A stretch of 64,000 nucleotides of DNA from Gammaproteobacteria bacterium (GTDB lineage: Bacteria > Pseudomonadota > Gammaproteobacteria > Nevskiales > Nevskiaceae): assembly GCA_022599775.1 (NCBI GenBank), contig JAHZLQ010000027.1, forward strand, positions 56,107 to 120,106, read 5' to 3'. The notes under the pieces were generated by a model. The model did not search any database. It was not told the DNA's origin and saw only the letters and a program-made list of their open reading frames with translations. How positions within the stretch are numbered: position 1 is the stretch's first letter; each line of letters begins with the position of its first letter. Positions 1 through 9,133 of the stretch are shown here, in pieces. Made by a program: the position numbers and the translations under genes.

Positions 1-218
1 CGTTGCGGCCTTGGGCATCACAATCGGAAAGCGCATTCGTCACAGGGTTCGGGGATTTGATGCGAACCCTAGCCGCGATCACCCCGTGCGATCGTCTCCG
101 CTCTGTCGGAATGCGTATCAATGTGTTTCCAATCCGAACGAATCGCTGGGTACCGGTGTCCACGCAATCTCACTTTCTTCGTTGCGACAAGGGTCAATAC
201 AATATGGGGGAATCGGTC

Positions 219-932
219 ATGAACCGGGGACGCATCCTGCTGGTGGACGACGATGCACGCCTACGCCAGATGGTGGCGGAGTATCTGGATCGACATGGCC
301 TGAGTTGCGAGCAGGCCGAATCGGCGGCGGCCGCCGAGCGCTGCCTGTCCCGAGACCGGTTCGACCTGGTGGTGCTCGATCTGATGCTGCCGGACGAGTA
401 TGGGATCGCCTTGTGCCGTCGCCTGCGCGAGCAATTTCCGGATCTTCCGATCCTGATTCTGTCGGCGCGCGGCGACGATGTGGACCGCATTATCGGCCTC
501 GAGGTCGGTGCCGACGATTACCTCGCAAAACCCTGCAATCTGCGCGAACTGGTGGCACGCATCGTGTCGATATTGCGGCGCAGCGCGCGCAGCAGCCAAG
601 CGCACCACGAAGGTGAGTCGCGTCGCGTGCGCTTCGGTGATTTCGAACTCGACCTGTGGGCGCGCACGCTGCGCCGCCACGGCGAGATCATCAAGATCAC
701 CACCGGCGAATATCAGCTGCTGGAGGTGCTCGTAACCCATGCCCGCCGCGTGCTGAACCGTGACGAGCTGATCAGCCTCGCCTCAGGACGGCGCCGCATC
801 TCCCTGTCGCGCAGCGTCGATATCCTGATTTCCCGGCTGCGGCAGGTACTTGAAATCGATCCCGCCTCGCCGCGCTACATCCAGACTGTCTGGGGCCGCG
901 GCTACATGTTCGTACCGGACGCACCGCAATGA
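219..932 (+). CDS. OmpR-family response regulator
   Basis: DNA-binding response regulator of 237 residues. The receiver domain (about 1-120) shows the acidic triad (VDDD near residue 10), the phosphoacceptor Asp in VLDLMLPD near residue 54 and the conserved Lys in LAKP near 103. A winged-helix OmpR/PhoB output domain follows (about 135-232), ending in the typical YIQTVWGRGYMF. The start at 219 is preferred over in-frame ATGs further upstream because GGGGGA lies 7 bases before it and the protein then begins exactly at the receiver fold. The gene overlaps the next one by 4 bases (ATGA), so the two are translationally coupled as a pair. The target genes are unknown; the downstream lipoprotein genes are the nearest candidates. 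Confidence 0.93.
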   Translation: MNRGRILLVDDDARLRQMVAEYLDRHGLSCEQAESAAAAERCLSRDRFDLVVLDLMLPDEYGIALCRRLREQFPDLPILILSARGDDVDRIIGLEVGADDYLAKPCNLRELVARIVSILRRSARSSQAHHEGESRRVRFGDFELDLWARTLRRHGEIIKITTGEYQLLEVLVTHARRVLNRDELISLASGRRRISLSRSVDILISRLRQVLEIDPASPRYIQTVWGRGYMFVPDAPQ

Positions 933-2179
933 GCCTGCGACTTCTGGCTGGCCTGCTGGTCGTCGCGGCGGCGTTCGCGGTGCCGTTCTGCAATCTGGCG
1001 CTGCTCGAAGCGATACCACCACCGGACATGACGGTTCGCGTACGCACCTGTACTGAAACCGGCCCCGGTGTCGGCGCACAGGCACAAAACGGCGACGACC
1101 CATGCATTCCGGTGGACCGGGCGGGCGCGTTCGAACGGCGCGTGCGCCTGCCGGTGCCGCTGTTCATGCGCATTCCCGGCCTGCTGCGCGAAGGCGGCCC
1201 GCCGATGGGGCCGCCGCCCGGCGAAGGGCCGCCCGGCGAAGGGCCACCCGAAAACGGAGGCCCACCGGGCTTCGATGGCCCTCGCCCGATCAGCGTGTCG
1301 TTCGCCGACCTGCGTGCGGTGCGCAGTCACTTCCTGATCGTCAACCTGCTCAGCCTGCTGATCGTGACCGTGGCCACGATACTCGTGTTCTCGCTGATCC
1401 TGCGCCGACCCTTGCGCGCGCTGCACGGCGCCATCGGCGACATCGAACGCGGCGCGGCGCCACCGGCCTGGGCCGTACACGGCCCCGCCGAACTGCGCAC
1501 CGTCGGCCAGGCTCTGGTGCGGCTTGGCGCGCAGCAGCGCAGCAATGTGCAGGAGCGCGAAATCATGCTCGCCGGGCTGTCGCATGATCTGAGATCGCCG
1601 CTGGCGCGGATTCAGGCGGCGATCGATCTGCGTTCCGAGGATGACGACGACTGGCGCGATACCCGGCGCGATATCGGGGAGATCGACCACATCGTCACCC
1701 AGTGCATCGACTTCGCCCGCAACGGCCAGGACGAGCCGCTGAGCCGGCTCGCGCTGGACGCCCTGTTGCGGCGCGCGATCCCCGACGCCAGCCAGCGCGG
1801 CGTCAGCCTGCAATTGGATGCTTCCGAACCGGTGCGGATGCGGCCGCTGTCCCTGGCGCGCGCCGTGCGCAATCTGATCGGCAACGCCTGCGTACATGGC
1901 GCGCCACCGGTGCGCGTTGAGACCGGCTCGGACCAGAACGAGGTGTGGTTGCGGGTGATCGATGCCGGCCCCGGACTCGATCCGGCCGCCTGGGATGAAC
2001 TGTGCAAACCGTTTTCACGGACCAGCCAGGCGCGCCACCCGGGCGGTGCCGGGCTCGGGCTGGCCATCGTCGCGCGGGTCGCGGCAATGCACGGGGGGTC
2101 GGTCAGGCCGATACCGGCCACCGCCGACGAAGGCTTCGCCATCGAATTGCGGCTGCCGAAGCATCCCGCATCCGGCTGA
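929..2179 (+). CDS. EnvZ-like membrane sensor histidine kinase
   Basis: Inner-membrane sensor kinase of 416 residues, partner of the preceding OmpR-type regulator. Transmembrane helix 1 spans about residues 5-28 and helix 2 about 136-158. The periplasmic loop between them carries a Pro/Gly/Glu run (about 90-115) built from a repeated GEGPP unit. A HAMP-like linker leads to a DHp domain with His219 in LSHDLRSPLARI. The ATPase domain has the N box (NLIGNACVHG), the G1 box (DAGPGLD) and the G2 box (GGAGLGLAI). Family knowledge: such kinases autophosphorylate on His and pass the phosphate to the cognate regulator. The signal is unknown. The Pro-rich periplasmic loop is odd and could be a spacer or a protein-binding site. 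Confidence 0.92.
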   Translation: MSLRLLAGLLVVAAAFAVPFCNLALLEAIPPPDMTVRVRTCTETGPGVGAQAQNGDDPCIPVDRAGAFERRVRLPVPLFMRIPGLLREGGPPMGPPPGEGPPGEGPPENGGPPGFDGPRPISVSFADLRAVRSHFLIVNLLSLLIVTVATILVFSLILRRPLRALHGAIGDIERGAAPPAWAVHGPAELRTVGQALVRLGAQQRSNVQEREIMLAGLSHDLRSPLARIQAAIDLRSEDDDDWRDTRRDIGEIDHIVTQCIDFARNGQDEPLSRLALDALLRRAIPDASQRGVSLQLDASEPVRMRPLSLARAVRNLIGNACVHGAPPVRVETGSDQNEVWLRVIDAGPGLDPAAWDELCKPFSRTSQARHPGGAGLGLAIVARVAAMHGGSVRPIPATADEGFAIELRLPKHPASG

Positions 2180-2306
2180 CCCCTCGGCACGGCGCCAGCC
2201 GGCACGAACAGAAACAATTCGACATCGGTTCAAGCACACCCGAAACACGCGCACCGGCACGCTTCAACTCCTGATTCATCCCCCTTTGTTCTTGAGGAGT
2301 TGCTCC

Positions 2307-3542
2307 ATGCCCATGGGTCTGTGCGCGGCCGCGCCGCGCCGTTCTCACCTTGCCGCTTCGCTGCGCCGGATGATCCGGACTGCGTTCATGCCACTGTTCG
2401 CCGCAGCCTTGCTGAGCGCCTGCGGCGGTGGCGGCGATGACGATGATTTCGATCTGGTCTCGGCCTATCAGGTGCTCGGCCAGTCCGGATTCAGCGGTGC
2501 CAGCGCCAACCAGGGCAATGGCAACGCCGACGCCGGAACCCTGGCGCAACCACTCGGAAATATCGCCACGAACGGCAGCGTGCTGTTCGTAGCGGACAGT
2601 TCCAACAACCGTGTCCTGGGTTTCAACGCCGTGCCGACAACGAATGGCGCGAGCGCCGATTTCGTGCTGGGGCAGGACGATTTCACCTCCAGCGTCGGCG
2701 GCATCGCCCGCAACAAGCTTGCCCTGCCCGCCTCGGTGTTCCTCGGCAATGGCTATCTGGTGGTCGCCGACGCCGGCAACAACCGCGTGCTGATTTGGAA
2801 CTCGATTCCCGCCAGCGCCACCGATCTGCCGGATGTGGTAATCGGCCAGAGCGACTTCACCACCAAGACCAGCGGCACCTCCGAGACCGCGCTGGCCTAC
2901 CCGACTTCCGCGATCGTGGCCGGCAACTCCCTGATCGTGGTCGACCAGAACAACAACCGCGTGCTGGTCTGGGACGAGGTGCCCTCCAGCTCCGGCGAAC
3001 CGGCCAAGCTGGTGCTCGGCCAGTCCGACTTCACGACCAAGACCGCCGATGATGAAGCCGACGAAATGAACCGGCCAGCGACCGCGTGGAGCGACGGCGT
3101 ACGCCTGCTGGTCTCCGACTCCGGCAACAACCGCGTGCTGTACTGGTCGTTGCTGCCGCAGTCCTCTGGCGAGGAAGCCGACTACGTCATCGGTCAGAGC
3201 GATTTCGGCCGATCCACGTCTGGCACCTCGGCCAGCGCCCTGCGCACACCGTACGGGGTGACCTCCGACGGCACCAGCGTGTGGATCGCGGACTCCGGCA
3301 ACAATCGGGTCCTCGAGTTCGGCTCCTTCCCGATCGCCAACCAGACCAGCGCCAATTCCGTGATCGGCCAGGACGAGGACAGCTTTACCTCCAGCACCGC
3401 CAACGACGACGACCAGGACGGCGATGTCGACGACGAACCGAGCTCACGCACGCTCAGCGGCGCCACAGGCGTCTACGCCAGCAACGGCACCCTGTACGTC
3501 ACAGACCGCAGCAACAACCGTGTCCTGTTCTTCCCGCAATGA
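2307..3542 (+). CDS. NHL-repeat beta-propeller lipoprotein
   Basis: Predicted lipoprotein of 411 residues. The N terminus has a signal peptide with lipobox LLSAC followed by a Gly/Asp stretch. The rest consists of six copies of an NHL-like repeat, each with the signature NNRVL followed by hydrophobic residues (for example SNNRVLGF, GNNRVLIW, GNNRVLYW) and usually a following VIGQSDF or VLGQDDF turn. Six such repeats are expected to close a six-bladed propeller, typically a protein or ligand binding platform. The start at 2307 is supported by GAGGAG 7 bases upstream. No catalytic motif is visible. The second lipoprotein gene begins within the stop codon, so the two are probably made together. 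Confidence 0.82.
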   Translation: MPMGLCAAAPRRSHLAASLRRMIRTAFMPLFAAALLSACGGGGDDDDFDLVSAYQVLGQSGFSGASANQGNGNADAGTLAQPLGNIATNGSVLFVADSSNNRVLGFNAVPTTNGASADFVLGQDDFTSSVGGIARNKLALPASVFLGNGYLVVADAGNNRVLIWNSIPASATDLPDVVIGQSDFTTKTSGTSETALAYPTSAIVAGNSLIVVDQNNNRVLVWDEVPSSSGEPAKLVLGQSDFTTKTADDEADEMNRPATAWSDGVRLLVSDSGNNRVLYWSLLPQSSGEEADYVIGQSDFGRSTSGTSASALRTPYGVTSDGTSVWIADSGNNRVLEFGSFPIANQTSANSVIGQDEDSFTSSTANDDDQDGDVDDEPSSRTLSGATGVYASNGTLYVTDRSNNRVLFFPQ

Positions 3543-4816
3543 GGGCAGGCTCACGGTTCACGGTGCTGGGCATCGTCGCGATGAGCAGTCTGTGCGCTTG
3601 CAGCGACCCGGTCGGTGAAGGCGAGACCATGGCTGGTATCGACGTGCGCTACGAAGGCCAGGATTCCATGACCACCTACGAATGCTCGGCCTTCAGCCTG
3701 AGTGCCATCGGCCTGTTCGAGGACGAGGACGGCTCGATCTCGGAAAGTGATTTCAGCGCACGCGTGAACTGGACCTCGTCCAATCCTGCGGTGGTGGAGG
3801 TCAGCAATGGCGACGTGGAAACGTATCCGGGCTCGCTCAACTACTACAACCCCGGCGCGATCGTGGCGCGTTCACCCGGGGCAGCGGTGATCCGTGCCGA
3901 GTTCCTGGACTTCGTCGACACTTTCACCGTCGGCGTTTCCGAAATCTACCAACTGCGTATCGAACCTGCGCTGACCAACCTGGCGCCCGAGTCGGTGCAG
4001 ACCTTCTCGCTCAAGGCGCAGCTGGTCGAGGATACGGCCGAAGTGGACCTGAGCAGCGCCGCGCTTTGGTCCTTGCCGGATTCGAGTTCGCCCGCCGCAC
4101 TCAACAGCGGCTCGACCGTCACGGCCTACAAGAAGCCCTTGAACAGTCCGTTTCCGCTGGAGGCGGAACTCGCCACCTGCGGACGCACGATCGTGCGCTC
4201 GTTACAGATCGGTGCTGTGGCTGCGTTGGAACTGGAAACCGAACAGGCCGATGATCTGCCGGTTCCGCTCGGCGTCACCGACAGCCTGCGCGTGTACGCC
4301 CGATTCGAGGACGCGACGGCACCGCGGCAGAACCTGAGCGCCCAGCTCGCGATCGACCAGGTTCTGGGCGACGACTCGGACGCCTCGCTACTTGCATCCA
4401 GCGACAGCGTCTACGGCAACGACATGCTGTTGTTGACGGGCCTGAGCGACGACGATCCGGTCCAGTACGAACTGACTTTCGAAGGCACCGACGACAGCAT
4501 ACTCACGCGCGAGTACGTTTATTCGGAACTGGAACTGGTGTCGTTTCGTGTGGACCCGGTGGAGGCTTATCTGAGCTATCCGGATACGCTGTGGCTCAGC
4601 GTCTACGGGACTTTCGAGGACGGCTACGAACGCACGATCACGCGCGACGTGGCGCTGAGCACCCTCGACGAAGGCATCGTCGCCGTCGATTCCGGCAACA
4701 ACGCCGGCTACATCACCTCGGTCGGTGACAAGGGCCGCGGCACGATCCAGGCCTCCACCACCATCGACGAGGAACTCGTGACCCGCTACAGCGACATCGA
4801 GGTGGACGTTCCATAG
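3539..4816 (+). CDS. lipoprotein with Ig-like segments, function unknown
   Basis: Predicted lipoprotein of 425 residues with a short signal peptide and lipobox-like LCACSDP at about residues 17-23. The remainder is beta-rich, acidic and repetitive in style: WTSSNPAVVEVSNGD and similar stretches later resemble bacterial Ig-like (Big_2) repeats. I see no enzyme motif. The ATG overlaps the stop codon of the NHL lipoprotein (AATGAG), so translation is probably coupled, and the pair may form one surface or periplasmic complex. The gene converges on the ceramidase gene only 17 bases downstream. Confidence 0.7.
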   Translation: MRAGSRFTVLGIVAMSSLCACSDPVGEGETMAGIDVRYEGQDSMTTYECSAFSLSAIGLFEDEDGSISESDFSARVNWTSSNPAVVEVSNGDVETYPGSLNYYNPGAIVARSPGAAVIRAEFLDFVDTFTVGVSEIYQLRIEPALTNLAPESVQTFSLKAQLVEDTAEVDLSSAALWSLPDSSSPAALNSGSTVTAYKKPLNSPFPLEAELATCGRTIVRSLQIGAVAALELETEQADDLPVPLGVTDSLRVYARFEDATAPRQNLSAQLAIDQVLGDDSDASLLASSDSVYGNDMLLLTGLSDDDPVQYELTFEGTDDSILTREYVYSELELVSFRVDPVEAYLSYPDTLWLSVYGTFEDGYERTITRDVALSTLDEGIVAVDSGNNAGYITSVGDKGRGTIQASTTIDEELVTRYSDIEVDVP

Positions 4817-4833
4817 AACCGGCAGGCCGGCAC

Positions 4834-7239
4834 CTACGGAATCTCAAGCTCGAAACTGTCCGACACGCCGGTATAAGGACCGTCGCCGGTCGCGCCGTGG
4901 TGACGGATGCGATAGGTGCCGGCGGGCGTGCCGGCCGGCAGATGCCATTCGATCTCAGCGACGTGGGCACCGCCGTAGCCGGACTGCTGGTAGCTGTAGC
5001 GGGTTTCGTAGTCGTCGTCCGTCGCCACCAGCTGCCAGCTGTCGCCACTGAGCCGCTCCACATAGAGATAACTCGATTCGGACTTCAGATCGTTGCGTGG
5101 ATGGCCAGCGTAGAAGCTGGCTTTCACCACCACCGGATTGTCGTCCGTGAGTTCGTAGACCGGTTCGGGTTGCTGCAACACGTCCCCGAATTGTGCATCG
5201 CCCGGCGGATTGCCATCGCCGCTTTGCGGCACGTGAACCAGCAAGGTGCGCAGCGCGGCATAGTCCGAGACCTGGTACGGGCTAGAGGGCTCCATGCCGG
5301 CGCGCACCTGGCCCGCCAGGCGCGTGACTTCCTGGATCACGGCGTCGAGCGTCCACGGACCGTACAAGGTGGAGGCGCCTTCATATTGCTGGGTACTGTA
5401 TTCCTCGCGCGTGGTCAGGTAATGCGCGAAGGCATTGGAGTAGCCGGCGATCACCGCGTAGCCGATGCCGGCGTCCGCCAGTACCTCAAGCACCGCTTCG
5501 CGGATGCGGCGCCCGGACATGGTGGTGACTTCCCAGGGCAGCGCGATCAGCGCCAGATTGCCGAGCGTGATCACCTGCACCGGCTGCACGCTCGGCGCCA
5601 GACCCTGCAGGGGATTGAACGGCGACACGAACAGCGGCAGCAGCACCGGCTTTTCATCGTGGCAACGCAGGCCCAGCGGCAGCGCACTGAGCGTACAGCC
5701 CAGCGGCTCCAGCAGCTCGGACGGAATCGCGCCGGCGCCCAGGGACCCGAAGATCGTCGCCAGGTAATCCGCGGCCTGCGCCAGTTCGTCCGGCCCGACC
5801 GGACAGGTCGCGCCGGTCTCGCTGAGCGGGCCCCGCCCGTCCTCGGCGCCGGCCGCGAAGGCCACACCCAATGCCGGCTGGCAGGTCCGCTGATGGTCGG
5901 CACCGTCCGGTTCGAATGCCGCCGGGTACTCGCGCGGCGCTTCGATATCGATGGCGCTGAAGTCGATCATGTAGCTGTGCGCGGTGACTTCTCCACGCAG
6001 CTTCCGCTCGGCACCGGCATACAGATCGCGCGCATGCGCGTACTGCTTGTAGCCGGCGATCAAGGTACTTTCGTAATCGTCCTGTCCGCCGCCGCGCTGC
6101 TGAAACGGATCCCCGGCCAGATCTCGGATTTCGGACTCGCTCAGCTCGGGCATGAACAGGTTCGGCGAGCTGTCGCCGGAGTCCGTATTGAAGAAGCCCG
6201 CCACGAACTGCGGCGCCATCGCATCCCGCCGGCCGTAGTCCTCTTCCCATCGCTGCGCGGCATAACCCTTGTTGTCGCCGGACAGCAGATAGTTGATCTG
6301 CGACAACGAGGTGCCGTGTATCGCATACCAGCTCAGCGCACCGATATCGTCAGAGCCGCGCTTGAGCCGGATCAGGCTCATCATGCGATTGGTGTTGACC
6401 TCGCGCCCTTCGGTATCGAGGAAGGCTTCGCGCTCCTCCGCGGGATCGACTGCGTAGGCCACGGCCGAACGGTTGACGTTGCCGTTAAGCAGTTCGCCCT
6501 GTGCGTACAGCAAGGCGGCCGGCTCGGCGGCGATCATGTCTCGATGCGCACGGCGGATCGCGCGCACGATGCCAGCCACCATCGCGTCATAGCTTTGCTG
6601 GTCGAAACCCAGCGCGAACACGTTGTACAGATCGTGGAACGCCTGCCCGGCCGCCGAGGCGTGGCTGTGCGTGGCCGAGATCATCAGATTGCCGGTATCG
6701 TAGAACGCACCGAGATCGTCCTGGGTATCGGCGGCGATCGCTCCGAGCACGCCCTGTCGTACCGAATGGAACATCAAGGCCTGGTCGAGATTGACCAGCA
6801 TCGCGCGGCCGCTGCGGCCGGCGCATTCGGATTGGAAGGCAAAAGCCCGCGCGTACTGGCGGTCGAGCAGTCCCGCAGACACCTGCGCCGGATCGGCGTA
6901 ACCCAACATTTCCTCGTTCGCCGCCGGCCCGCTGACATCGCTCCTGCCGGCGCCGAAGCGGAAGGCCTGGTTGTCGGCGCAGTCGCCGCTGTTGAGGACA
7001 GCATCGGTCGCCCGCGGCTGCTCGCGCGGCGCATAGTGCGACAGGTCGGCCAACGGGGCGTCGCGCTCCGTGCGTGTCACCGCCAGGATCTGCGGTTCGG
7101 TCAGATTGCCGATCCGCAGCCCACTGCTGCCCCCGCCCGTGCCGCCATCCGGCGACGGACTACCGCCACAGGCGCTCAGAAATGCCATGAGTGGCGCGAT
7201 CCACGCGCACCGCCTGCCGCTGCCGACTGTCTTGATCAC
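4834..7239 (-). CDS. neutral ceramidase (lipoprotein/secreted)
   Basis: Neutral/alkaline non-lysosomal ceramidase of about 801 residues, which hydrolyses ceramide to sphingosine and a fatty acid outside the cytoplasm. Family motifs are clear: GPAANEEMLGYADP near the mature N terminus, ISATHSHAS (zinc-ligand region), HGTSLSQINYLLSGDNKG, and SGDSSPNLF, which corresponds to the catalytic-serine GD-x-SPN motif. A C-terminal beta domain (last ~110 residues) matches the ceramidase C domain. I chose the GTG at 7239 because GGAGG lies 9 bases before it and the protein then opens with a signal sequence and lipobox FLSAC; longer in-frame ATG starts (7296, 7365, 7395) would bury that signal. The AraC gene lies directly upstream on the same strand. 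Confidence 0.9.
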   Translation of the reverse strand: MIKTVGSGRRCAWIAPLMAFLSACGGSPSPDGGTGGGSSGLRIGNLTEPQILAVTRTERDAPLADLSHYAPREQPRATDAVLNSGDCADNQAFRFGAGRSDVSGPAANEEMLGYADPAQVSAGLLDRQYARAFAFQSECAGRSGRAMLVNLDQALMFHSVRQGVLGAIAADTQDDLGAFYDTGNLMISATHSHASAAGQAFHDLYNVFALGFDQQSYDAMVAGIVRAIRRAHRDMIAAEPAALLYAQGELLNGNVNRSAVAYAVDPAEEREAFLDTEGREVNTNRMMSLIRLKRGSDDIGALSWYAIHGTSLSQINYLLSGDNKGYAAQRWEEDYGRRDAMAPQFVAGFFNTDSGDSSPNLFMPELSESEIRDLAGDPFQQRGGGQDDYESTLIAGYKQYAHARDLYAGAERKLRGEVTAHSYMIDFSAIDIEAPREYPAAFEPDGADHQRTCQPALGVAFAAGAEDGRGPLSETGATCPVGPDELAQAADYLATIFGSLGAGAIPSELLEPLGCTLSALPLGLRCHDEKPVLLPLFVSPFNPLQGLAPSVQPVQVITLGNLALIALPWEVTTMSGRRIREAVLEVLADAGIGYAVIAGYSNAFAHYLTTREEYSTQQYEGASTLYGPWTLDAVIQEVTRLAGQVRAGMEPSSPYQVSDYAALRTLLVHVPQSGDGNPPGDAQFGDVLQQPEPVYELTDDNPVVVKASFYAGHPRNDLKSESSYLYVERLSGDSWQLVATDDDYETRYSYQQSGYGGAHVAEIEWHLPAGTPAGTYRIRHHGATGDGPYTGVSDSFELEIP

Positions 7240-7327
7240 GCCGCAATGCCTCCAGACACGAGGCCCGACTATCCCCCTGCCCTGGCGGCTGGACATTGAC
7301 TGCTCGCGCCAGAACGCGAGCCCGGGC

Positions 7328-8416
7328 TCAGTGCGCGCGCTGGCCCGAGAAGCCCGACGCGACATTGCGCGGCGGCGCCCACTGCACACGTTCACGGATC
7401 AACGAAGCGCGCTCGGCGAACGGGCTGTGTCCGGTCCAGCGGCGGAAGGCACGCGAGAACGCACTGGGCTCGGAATAACCCAGAGCCGCCGAGATATCGG
7501 TCAGGGTCAGATGCGGCTCGGCCAGATAGCGTCGCGCCATCTCCAGACGCGTGTTGTCGACCAGGGCGTGAAAGGTCTGCCCGGATTCCTGCAGACGACG
7601 TTGCAAGGTGCGTTCGCTAAGCCCCAGCGCCGCGGCCACCGCCACGGCACTGAGCATGCCGCTGCGCAGGCCACGCACGATCTGGCGTCGAACCTGGCCT
7701 TCGATGTCCTCGGCTGGCACGCGCGGAAGCTGCTGTGCGGCGGCACGCGCCAGTGCTTCCAGACTGTCGGGATCGCCGCCCGGCAAACGGGCGCTGAGCC
7801 AGTCCGTCGGGAACAGCAAGGCGTTGTAGGGTCTGGCGAAGTACACCGGCGCGCCGAAGAACTCGCGATGCAGGCTGGTGTCACGCGGTGCCGGATGCTC
7901 GAAGCAGACCGCGCGCGGTCGCCAGTCCGCCCGACCGCTGAGCGTGCGGGCGATGCGCAGGGCCTTGGCCATGGCCATCTCCGCGTCGTGGCGATAATCG
8001 ATCACGCGTGCGTCCCGAATCGCGTAGCTGAGTATCGCGTCGCGGCCCTCGATCCGGATATCCAGTGCCGCACGCTCCTGATGCATGAAGAAGAAGCGCG
8101 ACACACTCTGACCGACCGTGCCCAGATCCGGGGCCTGGCAGGACAGCTCGCCGAGCATCCCGAAGGTGCCGATCGACTGCGTCATGCCCAGCTTGAGCCC
8201 CAGCGACGGCTCTTCGCAGGCTCGCGCCGCCAGTTCCAGCACTTCAACGAAGCGCGCCACGTCGAGACGCGCCTCGGGATTGCGCAGGCACTCGATACCG
8301 ACACCGAGCTGCCCACAGAATGCGACCACGTCAACATCGGCGGCCACCAAGTTCGCTTCGACTCCCTGCAGACCCGCGCAGCGAATCTGCGGTTGCTGCT
8401 TTTCCCTGTCTTCCAT
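7328..8416 (-). CDS. AraC-family transcriptional regulator
   Basis: Regulator of about 362 residues with an N-terminal ligand-sensing domain of the Arabinose_bd/OruR type and a C-terminal AraC double helix-turn-helix (last ~100 residues). The latter contains LGLSERTLQRRLQESGQTF and ALGYSEPSAFSRAFRRWTG. The start at 8416 has GGGAGG 4 bases upstream; an ATG at 8437 lacks one. It is the upstream neighbour of the ceramidase on the same strand (about 88 bases apart) and is divergent from the TetR gene. By analogy with Pseudomonas aeruginosa SphR, an AraC-type sphingosine sensor that activates its ceramidase gene, it may control the ceramidase. That link is inferred from position only. Confidence 0.88.
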   Translation of the reverse strand: MEDREKQQPQIRCAGLQGVEANLVAADVDVVAFCGQLGVGIECLRNPEARLDVARFVEVLELAARACEEPSLGLKLGMTQSIGTFGMLGELSCQAPDLGTVGQSVSRFFFMHQERAALDIRIEGRDAILSYAIRDARVIDYRHDAEMAMAKALRIARTLSGRADWRPRAVCFEHPAPRDTSLHREFFGAPVYFARPYNALLFPTDWLSARLPGGDPDSLEALARAAAQQLPRVPAEDIEGQVRRQIVRGLRSGMLSAVAVAAALGLSERTLQRRLQESGQTFHALVDNTRLEMARRYLAEPHLTLTDISAALGYSEPSAFSRAFRRWTGHSPFAERASLIRERVQWAPPRNVASGFSGQRAH

Positions 8417-8484
8417 AACGCCTCCCGTACTGCACATATATTTAGTTTCAAGAGCGCTCCGTCGTGTTCTTGGCGGGAACGGTC

Positions 8485-8512
8485 TTGACGCGGCTTTTTG
8501 CTTGCATTTAGT
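8485..8512 (+). promoter_or_regulatory. candidate promoter of the tetR operon
   Basis: TTGACG at 8485-8490 is followed after 16 bases by TTTAGT at 8507-8512, an acceptable sigma70-type pair. The -10 lies inside the palindrome at 8506-8537, as expected for an autorepressed promoter. Seen in sequence; activity is inferred. Confidence 0.4.
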
Positions 8513-8537
8513 GTGCCGACCAGTTGGTACATTAAAT
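8506..8537. promoter_or_regulatory. palindromic operator upstream of tetR gene
   Basis: A 32-base imperfect inverted repeat runs from ATTTA at 8506 to TAAAT at 8537, with an inner core CCGACC/GGTAC-type symmetry around 8521/8522. It ends 5 bases before the TetR start codon, in the intergenic space shared with the divergent AraC gene. Its length and place fit a TetR-dimer operator for autorepression and perhaps cross-control of the AraC gene. Confidence 0.6.
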
Positions 8538-8542
8538 CAAAT

Positions 8543-9133
8543 ATGATCCAGGCTCAAAGCTCCAAGGCCGCGCCGTCCTCCAACGGCCGCGGCCGCCCCA
8601 GTGCGCGCGAAGCCATGCTCGACGCCGCCGAACGCGTGGTGCTGCAAGCCTCGGCAGCACGCCTGACCCTGGACGCCGTGGCCCAGGAAGCCGCCGTCAG
8701 CAAAGGCGGCGTGATGTACCACTTTCCCAGCAAGGACGCGCTGTTGCGGGCCATGGTGGAACGCCTGGTGGAACGCTCGATCGCCGGCAGTCAGGCCGTG
8801 GCGGATTCGGCCGGCAATGGTCCGGGCCGCCAGATGCGCGCCTACGTCGCCGCATCCACCGGCAATCCGCTGGGCAATGATCAGGTCGCCGCGTCGATGC
8901 TGGCGGCCGTCGCCAACGATCCGGCGCTGCTGGAGCCGGTACGCGAGTTCTTTCAGGCACGATTCCCCAAACTGGCACAGGGCCTCAGCCTGGAACGCGC
9001 CGCCGTGGTGCACCTCGCCACGGAAGGGCTGTGGATGATGGAGCTGATGCAGCTGTCCCCGTTTTCCCCGACCCAGCGCACGCGCGTGGTCAATGCGCTG
9101 CTCAAACTGACAGACGAAGGAAGCGTCGACTGA
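8543..9133 (+). CDS. TetR-family transcriptional regulator
   Basis: Repressor-type protein of 196 residues. The N-terminal helix-turn-helix is typical: LTLDAVAQEAAVSKGGVMYH followed by FPSKDALLRAMVERLV. The C-terminal ligand domain is helical and divergent, as usual. The start at 8543 gives the standard distance to the DNA-binding domain; no strong Shine-Dalgarno is present. An ATG at 8498 would lie upstream of the operator and is unlikely. It is the first gene of a tight four-gene unit: its stop TGA shares its A with the ATG of the PLP enzyme gene. Confidence 0.9.
   Translation: MIQAQSSKAAPSSNGRGRPSAREAMLDAAERVVLQASAARLTLDAVAQEAAVSKGGVMYHFPSKDALLRAMVERLVERSIAGSQAVADSAGNGPGRQMRAYVAASTGNPLGNDQVAASMLAAVANDPALLEPVREFFQARFPKLAQGLSLERAAVVHLATEGLWMMELMQLSPFSPTQRTRVVNALLKLTDEGSVD

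Noticed and set aside
1..218. Sequence before the first response regulator
   Set aside because: In-frame upstream ATGs exist but lie outside the receiver domain and lack ribosome sites; no other gene is supported.
4897..7299. 800-codon open frame antisense to the ceramidase
   Set aside because: Ceramidase motifs are clear on the minus strand.
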